From Virgibacillus oceani (GTDB lineage: Bacteria > Bacillota > Bacilli > Bacillales > Amphibacillaceae): DNA of 64,000 nt. Below the pieces are notes generated by a model. That model worked only from the letters and a program-made list of their open reading frames with translations, was not told the origin of the DNA and did not search any database. Positions within the stretch are counted from its first letter, which is position 1. Each line of letters opens with the position of its first letter. The DNA is taken from positions 124,001 through 188,000 of the forward strand of contig NZ_BMFR01000001.1 of the NCBI RefSeq assembly GCF_014638995.1. The letters run 5' to 3'. Below are positions 55,297 to 64,000 of this stretch, piece by piece. The translations under genes and the position numbers were made by a program.

Positions 55297-56994
55297 ATGG
55301 GGAACGAAAAACGCTGGCATACGCATTATCCAGATGAAATACCGACTAGTATTATGTACGATGAGAAACCGCTTCATGCCTTTCTTGAGGAAAGTGCTAA
55401 GCGCTACCCGGAAAAGAAAGCGCTTTATTTTATGGGTAAAGAAATTTCTTTTTCTGAAGTATACAGGCAAGCTAGGAAGATGGCAGGCTATTTGCAATCA
55501 ATAGGCTTGCAAAAGGGAGATCGTGTGGCTATAATGCTGCCAAACTGTCCGCAAGCTGTAATTAGTTATTATGGGGCTTTAATGGCGGGTGCAACTGTAG
55601 TACAAACAAATCCTTTGTACAAGGAGCGAGAACTTGAATATCAGCTTAATGATTCTGCTGCTGAAATTATTATCTGTTTGGATATATTATTGCCGCGGGT
55701 TACAAATGTAAGAGGTAATACATCATTGAGGCACACAATCGTAACAGGAATTAAAGATTATTTACCATTTCCTAAAAATCTTGTTTATCCATTTATCCAA
55801 AAAAAACAGTATAATATGGTAGTCCGGGCTGAACAAACGGATGATACACATGTATGGAACAGAATTATGGAAAACGCATCAGATTCATATAAGAAAATAG
55901 AAGTTTTTCCAAAAGAAGATTTAGCACTGCTTCAATATACAGGTGGAACGACAGGTTTTCCAAAGGGAGTAATGTTAACCCATTATAACCTTGTTTCAAA
56001 TGTTCAAATGTGTCAAGCATGGCTGTATAAATCAAAAGTAGGCAAGGAGACTGTATTAGGTGTATTACCTTTCTTCCATGTATATGGAATGACGACGGTG
56101 ATGAATATGTCCATAATGAATGCCTCCAAGATGATACTGTTACCGAAGTTTGACCCCGGGGAGGTATTAAAAACGATACAAAAACAACGTCCGACCTTAT
56201 TCCCCGGTGCACCAACGATTTATGTGGGGTTATTAAATCACCCTGACCTTAATAAATATGACCTATCATCCATTGAGGCATGTATTAGCGGATCAGCGCC
56301 ATTACCTATTGAAGTTCAAGAGCAATTTGAGCTCGTAACGAAAGGGAAATTAGTAGAAGGATACGGACTAACCGAATCCTCTCCAGTTACACATTCCAAT
56401 TTTGTCTGGACAAATCGTGTAAATGGAAGTATTGGTGTACCATGGCCAGATACAGATTCTAAAATTTTCCGGATGGATACCTTAGAGGAAGCGGATATAG
56501 ATGAGGTAGGGGAGGTCGCGGTTAAAGGTCCGCAAGTTATGAGAGGTTACTGGAATAACCAAGAAGAAACGGATAAAGTGTTAAGGGATGGATGGCTGTT
56601 AACAGGTGATCTGGGATACATGAATGAAAGTGGCTACTTTTATATTGTTGATCGCAAAAAAGATATGATTATTGCTGGCGGTTATAATATTTATCCGAGA
56701 GAGGTAGAGGAAGTGCTCTATGAACATGAAGGTGTGCAGGAAGCTGTTGTTGCTGGTGTACCTGATGCATATCGGGGTGAAACCGTTAAGGCATATATTG
56801 TACTTAAATCCGGCTATAAGCTAGATGAAGGGGAATTAAATAAATATTGCCGGAAACATCTTGCAGCATATAAAGTACCTCGATTATATGAATTTAGAGA
56901 TGAATTACCAAAAACAGCTGTTGGTAAAATTCTGCGCAGACAGTTAGTCAATGAAGAAAAAGATAGGCTTCAGGAAAACTCTACCACTATTTGA
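55297..56994 (+). CDS. lcfA: Long-chain fatty-acid-CoA ligase
   Basis: 565 residues, AMP-forming ligase that activates fatty acids to acyl-CoA for beta-oxidation. P-loop YTGGTTGFPKGVM, YGLTESSPVTH, WLLTGDLGYMNESGYFYIVDRKKDMI (quoted: TGDLGY; VDRKKDMI), and catalytic Lys near the C-terminus (PKTAVGKILRRQL). SD AAGGGAGG. Followed by a hairpin that starts at the stop codon, then fadR. Confidence 0.95.
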   Translation: MGNEKRWHTHYPDEIPTSIMYDEKPLHAFLEESAKRYPEKKALYFMGKEISFSEVYRQARKMAGYLQSIGLQKGDRVAIMLPNCPQAVISYYGALMAGATVVQTNPLYKERELEYQLNDSAAEIIICLDILLPRVTNVRGNTSLRHTIVTGIKDYLPFPKNLVYPFIQKKQYNMVVRAEQTDDTHVWNRIMENASDSYKKIEVFPKEDLALLQYTGGTTGFPKGVMLTHYNLVSNVQMCQAWLYKSKVGKETVLGVLPFFHVYGMTTVMNMSIMNASKMILLPKFDPGEVLKTIQKQRPTLFPGAPTIYVGLLNHPDLNKYDLSSIEACISGSAPLPIEVQEQFELVTKGKLVEGYGLTESSPVTHSNFVWTNRVNGSIGVPWPDTDSKIFRMDTLEEADIDEVGEVAVKGPQVMRGYWNNQEETDKVLRDGWLLTGDLGYMNESGYFYIVDRKKDMIIAGGYNIYPREVEEVLYEHEGVQEAVVAGVPDAYRGETVKAYIVLKSGYKLDEGELNKYCRKHLAAYKVPRLYEFRDELPKTAVGKILRRQLVNEEKDRLQENSTTI

Positions 56995-57013
56995 GCGACA
57001 AGCTCACTTTTTT
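56992..57013 (+). terminator. Terminator overlapping the lcfA stop
   Basis: TGAGC (56992-56996), loop GACAA, GCTCA (57002-57006), C and six T. The left arm includes the TGA stop codon. Confidence 0.75.
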
Positions 57014-57036
57014 GTACAAAATATGGACGGGCAATA

Positions 57037-57065
57037 TTGACACGATTAATTTGAATCGATAAAAT
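57037..57065 (+). promoter_or_regulatory. Sigma-A promoter of fadR operon
   Basis: Perfect -35 TTGACA (57037-57042), 17-base spacer, -10 TAAAAT (57060-57065). Confidence 0.8.
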
Positions 57066-57072
57066 ATACTTA

Positions 57073-57090
57073 TGAATGATTATTCATTCA
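57073..57090. promoter_or_regulatory. FadR operator
   Basis: TGAATGATTATTCATTCA fits the Bacillus FadR (YsiA) consensus TGAATGAMTANTCATTCW at all but the seventh-ninth centre bases. It covers the transcription start, so FadR would repress its own operon and be released by long-chain acyl-CoA. Confidence 0.85.
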
Positions 57091-57118
57091 GTTTGCTGCA
57101 GAAAGTAAGGAGATCAAT

Positions 57119-57703
57119 ATGAAAAAAAATAAGCCAAAGTATAAACAAATAATTGAGGCTGCTGTTGAGGTTATTGCTGAAAATGGATACCATGCATCAC
57201 AGGTTTCCAAGATTGCTAAAAAGGCCGGAGTAGCGGATGGAACGATATATTTATATTTCGCAAACAAAGAAGATATTCTTGTTTCGTTGTTTGAAGAAAA
57301 AATGGGCCAATTTATTGAAAAAATTACGAACAGTATTAACCAAAAACAAAGCGTCAGCGAAAAATTACTTACATTAATTGAAATGCATTTTCGTCAGCTG
57401 GCTGAGAACCATCATTTGGCTATAGTAACGCAGATAGAGCTGAGACAATCAAATAAAGATTTACGTTTAAAGATAAATAAAGTTCTGAAGCCTTACCTAG
57501 CTACTATTGACCTCATTATTAATGAGGGTGTGGAGGAAAAGATTTTCCGTAATGATCTAAATCTTCCACTTGTACGACAGATGATTTTTGGAACTCTGGA
57601 TGAAATAGTGACAAACTGGGTGATGAAAGAGCAAAAATATGATCTAGTCAAGCAAGCTCCGGGAGTGCATGCATTAATCATAAACGGCCTTTCCGTTAAA
57701 TAA
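57119..57703 (+). CDS. fadR: TetR-family repressor of fatty acid degradation
   Basis: 194 residues. TetR helix-turn-helix (about 8-55: IAKKAGVADGTIYLYFANKEDIL) and an all-helical ligand domain. Matches Bacillus FadR (YsiA), which represses lcfA, fad and etf genes and is lifted by long-chain acyl-CoA. Autoregulation is supported by the operator upstream. First gene of fadR-fadB-etfB-etfA. Confidence 0.93.
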   Translation: MKKNKPKYKQIIEAAVEVIAENGYHASQVSKIAKKAGVADGTIYLYFANKEDILVSLFEEKMGQFIEKITNSINQKQSVSEKLLTLIEMHFRQLAENHHLAIVTQIELRQSNKDLRLKINKVLKPYLATIDLIINEGVEEKIFRNDLNLPLVRQMIFGTLDEIVTNWVMKEQKYDLVKQAPGVHALIINGLSVK

Positions 57704-57758
57704 GAAGAATGCAAATCAATACAAACTTCTGTTATTATATAAAAGAGGAGGGTTACAG

Positions 57759-58532
57759 ATGGGGACAATAGCATACGAATCAGCGAATAATGTGGCAATA
57801 TTAACAATAAAGAGTCCGCCGGCAAATGCATTATCCAGTACGTTGCTTGAGGATATTGCAACCAAACTTGATGAAATTGAGAAAGATGGAACAATAAAAG
57901 CGATAATATTAAAAGGTGAAGGCAAGTTTTTCTCAGCAGGTGCGGACATCAAGGAATTTACTTCGTTTCAAAAGGCATCTGATTATGAGTCATTATCACG
58001 TGATGGCCAACTATTGTTTGATCGAATTGAAAACTTTTCAATTCCTGTTATAGCTGCTATTCACGGTGCGGTATTAGGTGGTGGCTTAGAGTTAGCAATG
58101 GCCTGTCATATCCGTATAGTAACTGAAAATACGAAAATGGGGCTTCCTGAACTTTCGCTAGGGATTATTCCCGGCTTTGCAGGTACTCAGCGATTACCAC
58201 AATATGTAGGTACTGCAAAAGCATATGAAATGATTTTATCCGGTGAGCCAATAAGCGGAAAAGAGGCTTGTCAATTAGGGCTGGCTAATCAAGCTGTTGC
58301 AGAGGATGCTGTTTTTACAGAAGCTATGAAACTAGCAGAAAAGATTGCTTCCAAAAGCAAACCGGCAATTAACCGTATAATGAAATTAATTCCGTATGCG
58401 AAAGTGGAAGCCTTTTCAGAAGGTTCTAAGGCGGAAGCAAAGGCATTTGGAGAAATCTTTGGTTCAGAGGATGCTAAGGAAGGTGTACAAGCGTTTCTTG
58501 AAAAACGCAAACCTAACTTCCAAGATAAATAG
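57759..58532 (+). CDS. fadB: Enoyl-CoA hydratase
   Basis: 257 residues, crotonase fold. Oxyanion-hole sequences FFSAGADIKEF and AAIHGAVLGGGLELAMACHIR (core GGGLELAMACH), and catalytic Glu in GLPELSLGIIPGFAGTQRL (LPELSLGIIPG). Hydrates trans-2-enoyl-CoA in beta-oxidation. SD AGAGGAGG. Short gaps place it in the fadR-etf operon. Acyl-CoA dehydrogenase is not in the window and must be elsewhere. Confidence 0.93.
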   Translation: MGTIAYESANNVAILTIKSPPANALSSTLLEDIATKLDEIEKDGTIKAIILKGEGKFFSAGADIKEFTSFQKASDYESLSRDGQLLFDRIENFSIPVIAAIHGAVLGGGLELAMACHIRIVTENTKMGLPELSLGIIPGFAGTQRLPQYVGTAKAYEMILSGEPISGKEACQLGLANQAVAEDAVFTEAMKLAEKIASKSKPAINRIMKLIPYAKVEAFSEGSKAEAKAFGEIFGSEDAKEGVQAFLEKRKPNFQDK

Positions 58533-58566
58533 AATATAATGGATTTGACTTAAAGGAGGATATCTC

Positions 58567-59340
58567 ATGAATATTTATGTATTGTTAAAAAAGACATTTG
58601 ATACAGAAGAAAAAATTGCTGTAACAAACGGTCAAATTGAAGATGATGGTGCTGAATTCATTATTAACCCATATGATGAGTATGCAGTAGAAGAAGCAAT
58701 CGTACAACGCGATGAACACGGTGGTGAAGTTACCGTTGTTACTGTTGGGGATGAAGATTCCGAGAAACAATTGCGTACTGCCTTAGCAATGGGTGCAGAT
58801 AAAGCTGTTTTAATTAATACGGAAGATGATCTTGACGAAGGTGATCAGTACACAACAGCAAAAATTTTAGAAGCTTATTTTGAGGATAAAGACGCAGATT
58901 TAATTTTAGCAGGTAATGTAGCAATTGATGAAGCTAGTGGTCAAGTAGGGCCAAGACTTGCGGAACTCCTGGGTATACCTTATGTGACGACAATTACCGG
59001 TTTAAAAATTGATGGAGAAACAGTGAGCATTGATAAAGATGTTGAAGGTGATGTAGAGAAGGTTGAGACTAGTCTTCCAGTACTAGTTACATGTCAGCAA
59101 GGATTGAACGACCCAAGATACCCATCACTTCCAGGTATCATGAAAGCGAAGAAAAAGCCATTGGAAGAATTAGAAATTGATGATTTGGATTTAGATGAAG
59201 ATGAATTAGAACCAAAAACAAAAACAGTTGATATATTCTTACCACCAGAAAAAGAAGCAGGTAAGGTACTTGAAGGTGAACTGCAAGACCAAGTTCAGGA
59301 ATTGGTATCACTATTAAAGAATGAAGCAAAGGTACTTTAA
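58567..59340 (+). CDS. etfB: Electron transfer flavoprotein beta subunit
   Basis: 257 residues. AMP-binding domain with the family signature VDEASGQVGPRLAELLGIPYVTTI near residue 120 (quoted DEASGQVGPRLAELLGIP). Takes electrons from acyl-CoA dehydrogenases. SD AAAGGAGG. 27 bases before etfA. Confidence 0.95.
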   Translation: MNIYVLLKKTFDTEEKIAVTNGQIEDDGAEFIINPYDEYAVEEAIVQRDEHGGEVTVVTVGDEDSEKQLRTALAMGADKAVLINTEDDLDEGDQYTTAKILEAYFEDKDADLILAGNVAIDEASGQVGPRLAELLGIPYVTTITGLKIDGETVSIDKDVEGDVEKVETSLPVLVTCQQGLNDPRYPSLPGIMKAKKKPLEELEIDDLDLDEDELEPKTKTVDIFLPPEKEAGKVLEGELQDQVQELVSLLKNEAKVL

Positions 59341-59367
59341 ACCCGATCACAGAAAGGAGAATCTGAT

Positions 59368-60336
59368 ATGAGCAAACTACTAGTAATTGGCGAAACAAGA
59401 GATGGTTCGTTGCGAAATGTTACGTTTGAAGCAATTGCAGCAGCAAAAAAAATAGATTCTGATGGAGAAGTTGTAGGTGTTTTATGCGGTAATGGTGAAT
59501 TAGAATCACAAGCAAACGAAATGGTGTATTACGGTGCGGACCGTGTTATCGCTATTAAACATGATAATTTGAAAACGTATACATCAGAAGGTTTTGGTCA
59601 AGCGATTATGGCCGTTATTAATGACGAATCGCCAGCTGCTATTGTAATGGGGCACACTGCAATAGGGAAAGATCTAACGCCCAAAATTGCAAGTAAGTTA
59701 GAGGCTGGTTTAATTTCCGATGCAACTGATATTGAAGTTGACGGCGACAAGGTTGTATTTACTAGACCAATTTACTCTGGGAAAGCATTCGAAAAGAAAA
59801 TCATTACAAGCGATATTACGTTTGTGACAGTACGACCTAATAATATCACTGCATTTGATCGTGATGAATCACGTACTGGAGAAATTTCTTCCAAAGATGT
59901 TGAGGTTACTGATATTAGAACGGTAATAAAGGATGTTATCAGAAAAGTATCTGAAGGTGTCGATCTATCAGAAGCGAAAGTAATTGTTGCCGGTGGTCGA
60001 GGTGTGAAAAGTGAGGATGGATTTAAACCATTACAGGAGCTTGCAGACTTATTAGGCGGTGCAGTTGGAGCATCACGAGGGGCATGTGACGCAGAATACT
60101 GTGATTATTCCCTGCAAATTGGTCAAACTGGTAAGGTTGTTACACCGGATCTTTACATAGCGTGCGGAATTTCCGGTGCTATACAGCATTTGGCCGGGAT
60201 GTCAAATTCAAAAGTCATCGTTGCGATTAATAAGGATCCTGAAGCAAATATATTTAACGTTGCTGATTATGGTATTGTTGGGGACTTATTTGAAGTTGTA
60301 CCGATGCTGATTGAAGAAATTAAGAAAATAAAATAA
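59368..60336 (+). CDS. etfA: Electron transfer flavoprotein alpha subunit
   Basis: 322 residues. N-terminal ETF domain and C-terminal FAD-binding domain (about 195-320): AGGRGVKS, VGASRGACDAEY, QIGQTGKVVTPDLYIACGISG (quoted GQTGKVVTPDLYIACGISG), AINKDPEANIF. Passes electrons to the quinone pool through ETF-quinone oxidoreductase (not in the window). SD AAAGGAG. Last of the operon. Confidence 0.96.
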   Translation: MSKLLVIGETRDGSLRNVTFEAIAAAKKIDSDGEVVGVLCGNGELESQANEMVYYGADRVIAIKHDNLKTYTSEGFGQAIMAVINDESPAAIVMGHTAIGKDLTPKIASKLEAGLISDATDIEVDGDKVVFTRPIYSGKAFEKKIITSDITFVTVRPNNITAFDRDESRTGEISSKDVEVTDIRTVIKDVIRKVSEGVDLSEAKVIVAGGRGVKSEDGFKPLQELADLLGGAVGASRGACDAEYCDYSLQIGQTGKVVTPDLYIACGISGAIQHLAGMSNSKVIVAINKDPEANIFNVADYGIVGDLFEVVPMLIEEIKKIK

Positions 60337-60356
60337 GGCAGTTATTTAGGTGGATT

Positions 60357-60385
60357 GTCTGATCAAACAGTTGATCAGGCTTTTT
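60357..60385 (+). terminator. Terminator after etfA
   Basis: CTGATCAA (60359-60366), loop ACAG, TTGATCAG (60371-60378), then GC and five T. Confidence 0.8.
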
Positions 60386-60504
60386 ACCGTTTAGAACCAA
60401 TGAATGGTTACATAGAATATGCATAAGCAAACTATTAGCAAGGATATACTAATCGATGATATACTCATGAAAAGAGTTAAAGCAACACTTGAGGAGGAAA
60501 TAGT

Positions 60505-60819
60505 ATGGCTATTGTAAATGTTACAGATCAGAATTTTTCTAAAGAAACTGCTGAGGGTTTAGTATTGGCTGATTTCTGGGCACCATGGTGTGGGCCATGT
60601 AAAATGATTGCACCGGTTTTAGAAGAAATTGATGGCGAAATGGAAGAAAAAGTTCAAATAGTTAAGCTTGATGTAGACGAAAACCAAGAAACAGCGGGTA
60701 AATTTGGTGTAATGAGTATTCCGACTCTATTACTATTCAAAGATGGAAACGTCGTTGACCAGGTTATCGGTTTTCAGCCAAAAGAGGCACTTGTTGAACT
60801 AATTAACAAACATGCCTAA
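60505..60819 (+). CDS. trxA: Thioredoxin
   Basis: 104 residues. Active site Trp-Cys-Gly-Pro-Cys with Cys29 and Cys32; cis-Pro in MSIPTL. Main disulfide reductant of the cytosol. SD GAGGAGGAA. Repeated TATACT -10-like boxes lie upstream (about 60437-60465). Followed by a terminator. Confidence 0.97.
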   Translation: MAIVNVTDQNFSKETAEGLVLADFWAPWCGPCKMIAPVLEEIDGEMEEKVQIVKLDVDENQETAGKFGVMSIPTLLLFKDGNVVDQVIGFQPKEALVELINKHA

Positions 60820-60852
60820 AGATAGTATAATTGTATAATGTACAAAGAGCAG

Positions 60853-60889
60853 ATCCCTTGTTGCCTTATGTGACAAGGGATTATCTTTT
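60853..60889 (+). terminator. Terminator after trxA
   Basis: ATCCCTTGT (60853-60861) pairs with ACAAGGGAT (60873-60881); TATCTTTTAC follows. Confidence 0.75.
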
Positions 60890-60916
60890 ACTTATAGGTA
60901 AAAAGGACTGAACTAT

Positions 60917-62704
60917 ATGAATCAAACGATTAAAGAAAAATTAGCCGTTCTTCCCGCACAGCCAGGCTGCTATTTAATGAAAGATAAGCATGGGACAATA
61001 ATTTATGTAGGAAAATCGAAATTGTTAAAAAATAGGGTGCGATCTTATTTTACCGGTGCAAACGATAGAAAAACTCAGCGTTTGGTTCAGGAGATAGTGG
61101 ATTTTGAATACATTGTTACCTCAACTGAAATTGAAGCACTTATTTTAGAAATGAATTTGATTAAGAAATACGATCCTAAATATAATGTTATGCTGAAAGA
61201 TGATAAATCATACCCCTACTTGAAAATAACTGCTGAAAGACATCCACGACTACTTATTACTCGAAAGGTTAAAAAAGACAGGGGAAAGTACTTTGGACCA
61301 TATCCGAACGTGATTGCAGCAAGGGAGACAAAAAAACTTCTTGATCGCATGTATCCATTGAGAAAATGCAATAATCCACCTGGACGCGTCTGTCTTTATT
61401 ATCATCTGGGCCAGTGTCTAGCTTGCAGTGAAACTCCAGCATCTGAAGAAACGTATAAAAATATTGTACAAAATATTACCTCCTTTCTAAATGGCGGTCA
61501 TAAAGAAATTAAAAATGAGTTAAAACAAAAAATGCTGGATGCAAGCGAAAGATTAGATTTTGAACGTGCAAAAGAATTGCGTGATCAAATTCAGCATATT
61601 GAGTCTACAATGGAACAGCAAAAAATGACGCTTAATGATCAAGTAAACAGGGATATATTTGGATACAGCTACGATAAGGGCTGGATGTGCGTTCAAGTGT
61701 TTTTTGTAAGACAAGGAAAATTAATCGAAAGGGATGTATCCATTTTTCCGTTTTTTGATGAACCAAAGGAAACTTTTATAAGCTTTATCGGAAGGTTTTA
61801 TTTACATCAACATCATCCAAAACCAAAGCAAGCATTAGTACCTGTAGGGGTGGATACCGATTTATTAGAAGAACTTTTAGAAATAAATGTTCATGTCCCA
61901 TTTCGAGGCCGTAAAAAGGAATTAGTGAAGTTAGCAATGGAAAATGCAGCAATTGCCTTGAACGAGAAATTCTCTTTAATTGAACGTGACGAGGAAAGAA
62001 CCTTTAAAGCGGTAGAACGATTAGGGGACAAATTAAATATTGAAATGCCGCATCGGATTGAAGCGTTCGATAATTCAAATATCCAGGGAACAGATCCCGT
62101 TTCGGCTATGGTAGTATTTGTCGATGGACGGCCTAACAAGAAAGATTACCGGAAATATAAAATTAAGGATGTACAGGGACCTGATGATTATGAAACAATG
62201 CGGGAGGTTATCAGGCGTCGTTATACACGTGTTTTGAAGGAACAATTGCCTTTACCGGATTTAATTATTGTTGATGGTGGTAAAGGTCAAATGAGCGCCG
62301 CACTGGACGTGCTGGAGAATGAATTAGGTTTAGATATTCCTTTGTGTGGATTGGCAAAAGATGATAAACATAAAACAAGTGAATTGTTATATGGCTTTCC
62401 ACCTGAAATGGTACCATTGTCCAGGAAATCACAGGAATTCTATCTTGTACAGCGTATTCAGGATGAGGTGCACAGATTTGCTATTACGTTCCATCGGCAA
62501 TTACGGGGGAAGAGCTTGTTTCGATCTGAATTGGATAAAATACCTGGAGTTGGGGAAAAGCGCAGAAGGTTGTTACTGACTCATTTTAAATCCATTGAAG
62601 AAATTAGAAATGCCTCATTATTAAATATAACAAAGCTGGGTATACCACAGAACGTCGCACAAATTATTATAGATTATTTAAATTCGGAAAAAAGTAAAAA
62701 GTAA
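60917..62704 (+). CDS. uvrC: Excinuclease ABC subunit C
   Basis: 595 residues. GIY-YIG nuclease domain ([25 protein letters not shown]) makes the 3' nick; four cysteines [25 protein letters not shown] follow (near residues 155-175), as in the reported iron-sulfur UvrC. UVR segment ([13 protein letters not shown]), RNase H-like 5' nuclease domain ([16 protein letters not shown]) and C-terminal HhH pair ([13 protein letters not shown]). Nucleotide excision repair. SD AAAAGGAC. Confidence 0.96.
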   Translation: MNQTIKEKLAVLPAQPGCYLMKDKHGTIIYVGKSKLLKNRVRSYFTGANDRKTQRLVQEIVDFEYIVTSTEIEALILEMNLIKKYDPKYNVMLKDDKSYPYLKITAERHPRLLITRKVKKDRGKYFGPYPNVIAARETKKLLDRMYPLRKCNNPPGRVCLYYHLGQCLACSETPASEETYKNIVQNITSFLNGGHKEIKNELKQKMLDASERLDFERAKELRDQIQHIESTMEQQKMTLNDQVNRDIFGYSYDKGWMCVQVFFVRQGKLIERDVSIFPFFDEPKETFISFIGRFYLHQHHPKPKQALVPVGVDTDLLEELLEINVHVPFRGRKKELVKLAMENAAIALNEKFSLIERDEERTFKAVERLGDKLNIEMPHRIEAFDNSNIQGTDPVSAMVVFVDGRPNKKDYRKYKIKDVQGPDDYETMREVIRRRYTRVLKEQLPLPDLIIVDGGKGQMSAALDVLENELGLDIPLCGLAKDDKHKTSELLYGFPPEMVPLSRKSQEFYLVQRIQDEVHRFAITFHRQLRGKSLFRSELDKIPGVGEKRRRLLLTHFKSIEEIRNASLLNITKLGIPQNVAQIIIDYLNSEKSKK

Positions 62705-62736
62705 TGTTCTTTAACCTATTGAAGAACATTACTTTT
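62697..62736. terminator. Bidirectional terminator between uvrC and yslB
   Basis: AAAAGTAATGTTCTT (62697-62711) pairs exactly with AAGAACATTACTTTT (62722-62736). A-run and T-run serve both strands; the left arm overlaps the uvrC stop region. Confidence 0.85.
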
Positions 62737-62754
62737 ATTTATAAATGCGTTTTA

Positions 62755-63192
62755 CTATGCAGTATATACTACAGTAAACTCAACCTGGAGAATTTTATTA
62801 TTAACTTCTTCCATGCATTCACAGGATTCATCCTTAATAAGTTGCATGGATTCAGCCAGAAAACCTGCTTCCATTCTGAACTCTGATTCAAATGGTGCGT
62901 TTAGACGATTGGCAACTGAATCAGCCATTAAATGAAAGATTTGTTCTTTTCTTTTTTTCTTAATTAATTCCAGCTTGCCCCACCCTAATTTTTCAAAAGT
63001 AAAATATATGTCTTCAATCGTCTGTATATCTAGTTTTCTAGCTAGATTTCTGCCCATAAAATATAAAAGTGTTTTTGCTTCAGTACCCAACAATTCAGGG
63101 AGACTATAATAACGCAGTAAATCATAACCAGCACCGGGATTTTGCAGTTTGTCGAGTAAAGTCAGGGGGACTGCTGCTTGATTTTTTGACAT
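62755..63192 (-). CDS. yslB: DUF2507/V4R-like protein YslB
   Basis: 145 residues. Contains RYYSLPELLGTEAKTLLYFMGRNLARKL, the conserved N-terminal part of DUF2507 (quoted LPELLGTEAKTLLYFMGRNL), and two Cys (ESCECM) that fit the 4-vinyl-reductase-like fold. Function unknown; always near uvrC/sdhC in Bacilli. ATG 63192 with GAAAGGA is chosen over the upstream start at 63219. Divergent from sdhC. Confidence 0.85.
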   Translation of the reverse strand: MSKNQAAVPLTLLDKLQNPGAGYDLLRYYSLPELLGTEAKTLLYFMGRNLARKLDIQTIEDIYFTFEKLGWGKLELIKKKRKEQIFHLMADSVANRLNAPFESEFRMEAGFLAESMQLIKDESCECMEEVNNKILQVEFTVVYTA

Positions 63193-63361
63193 AGATGTCA
63201 TCCTTTCTAACAGAACCAATTCAACGAAAAACGATAAATTAATTTTAATAGATTGCTAGTATTATTATCTATATAAATGGTAAGTTGTGCAAGCATGCTC
63301 TATCAATTTAAGGACAAAATATGTCAATTGTCTCATATCTTAAATTTGTCGAGTCCTTTTC
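63193..63361. other. yslB-sdhC gap
   Basis: No gene seen. An ATTTAAG/CTTAAAT inverted pair (about 63307-63349) is present. The sdhC promoter and dyad follow. Confidence 0.45.
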
Positions 63362-63390
63362 TTGACGCTTATAGTGGTTAGAAGTACAAT
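63362..63390 (+). promoter_or_regulatory. Sigma-A promoter of sdhC
   Basis: -35 TTGACG (63362-63367), 17-base spacer, -10 TACAAT (63385-63390). Implies a leader of about 120 bases. Confidence 0.75.
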
Positions 63391-63416
63391 AAAATGTGTC
63401 ACAAATTGTACATTTT
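63391..63416. promoter_or_regulatory. Dyad at the sdhC transcription start
   Basis: AAAATGT (63391-63397) and ACATTTT (63410-63416) flank an inner ACAA-A-TTGT (63401-63409). It begins next to the -10, an operator position. No regulator is assigned. Confidence 0.5.
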
Positions 63417-63518
63417 TAGGCAGTAAAGGGAAATACCTATAATGAAGCAATCTTTATTGTTTAGAAACCCGTGCAAATCACAAAATAACATTACATAATC
63501 TGAGGGGGGTAACACTTA

Positions 63519-64000
63519 ATGGAACATCGCGAATTTGGGTATCGCAGGCTACACTCGCTGTTAGGAGTAATTCCGATTGGGGTCTTTTTAATTCAGCACT
63601 TGATCATAAATCACTTTGCAGTTTATGGTGAAGAAAGCTTTAATAATGCGGCTGGGTTTGTAGAAAGCCTTCCATTCCTAATTGTATTGGAAGTTGTAAT
63701 AATTTATCTTCCGATTTTATACCATGCAATTTTAGGTGTATACATTGTATTTGTAACGAAGAATAATCCTAACAACTATGGTTATTTTCGAAACTGGATG
63801 TTTTATTTGCAGCGTGTGACAGGAATCATCACGTTAATTTTCATTGCTTGGCACGTATGGGAAACACGTATACAAATAGGGCTAGGTAATGAAGAGCTGA
63901 ACTATGGATTAATGGAAAGTATTTTGTCAAGTCCGGTAATGTTCTGGTTCTATATCGTGGGTGTTATATCTACTACATTCCACTTTGCAAATGGGTTATG
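63519..64000 (+). CDS. sdhC: Succinate dehydrogenase cytochrome b558 subunit, partial
   Basis: 160 codons before the window edge; the family is about 200 residues. Membrane helices near residues 12-32, 50-80, 95-116 and 140-160; conserved His in LHSLLGV, IQHLIINHF, LYHAILG and AWHVWE, which include the two pairs of haem b ligands expected of the B. subtilis type. Anchors SdhAB and passes electrons to menaquinone. SD GAGGGGGG before ATG 63519. sdhA and sdhB should follow outside. Confidence 0.94.
   Translation, partial: MEHREFGYRRLHSLLGVIPIGVFLIQHLIINHFAVYGEESFNNAAGFVESLPFLIVLEVVIIYLPILYHAILGVYIVFVTKNNPNNYGYFRNWMFYLQRVTGIITLIFIAWHVWETRIQIGLGNEELNYGLMESILSSPVMFWFYIVGVISTTFHFANGL

Noticed and set aside
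62704..62886. 60-codon frame after uvrC
   Set aside because: It reads through the bidirectional terminator and antisense to yslB; no RBS.

Overview
This window is chromosomal core DNA from a low-GC, endospore-forming Bacillota of the Bacillaceae (Oceanobacillus/Virgibacillus/Lentibacillus-like). The evidence is the A/T-rich sequence, strong GGAGG-type ribosome binding sites with many GTG/TTG starts, sporulation genes (ytrH, ytrI, ytxC, sspI), primosome genes dnaB and dnaI, T-box and L20 leaders, and a gene order that, from memory, follows the B. subtilis ytrI-dnaE ... uvrC-yslB-sdhC segment. I see no tRNA, rRNA, CRISPR array, insertion sequence or prophage.

Layout. 1-1146 (minus): a gene cut by the window edge, then ytrI/ytrH behind a sigma-E-type promoter. 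1293-12175: dnaE, malic enzyme plus a FadR-type GntR regulator, accDA, pfkA-pyk, fxsA; ytvI converges on fxsA. 13601-17075: TCA genes citZ, icd, mdh. 17432-24400: a MaoC-fold gene under a CcpA (cre) site, phoPR, polA, mutM, coaE. 24782-29768: gluconeogenic gapB with two CcpN-type boxes, speD with a possible self-masking leader, an uncharacterised protein, nrdR, dnaB, dnaI. 29915-34557: ytxC, T-box-controlled thrS, and infC-rpmI-rplT behind an L20 leader. 34631-37749: small membrane proteins, sigma-W-type ysdB, a dimeric dUTPase and M42 peptidase ysdC. 37807-43088 (minus): a lytic transglycosylase and a four-gene ABC-2 export operon with an uncharacterised anchored protein. 43426-48291: sspI, an RNA methyltransferase, T-box-controlled pheST. 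48435-55207: rnhC, zapA, cvpA-like, polX, mutS2, a DUF350 protein and a 24-residue membrane micropeptide. 55297-60336: fatty-acid degradation (lcfA, fadR, fadB, etfBA) with a FadR operator. 60505-64000: trxA, uvrC, yslB and the start of sdhC.

How it fits together. The region joins central carbon flow (malic enzyme, glycolysis, TCA, gluconeogenic GAPDH, beta-oxidation, succinate dehydrogenase), fatty-acid synthesis entry (AccDA), replication and repair (DnaE, PolI, DnaB/I, MutM, PolX, MutS2, UvrC, RNase HIII), and translation. Its main interest is regulatory: a TGGTCTGACCA operator at the malic enzyme promoter matching the adjacent GntR regulator; an exact inverted pair of CcpN-like boxes at gapB; a textbook sigma-W promoter at ysdB; an ATT start for infC; and several strongly structured intergenic stretches without an obvious explanation. 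The least understood gene set is the ABC-2/anchored-protein operon at 38466-43088.
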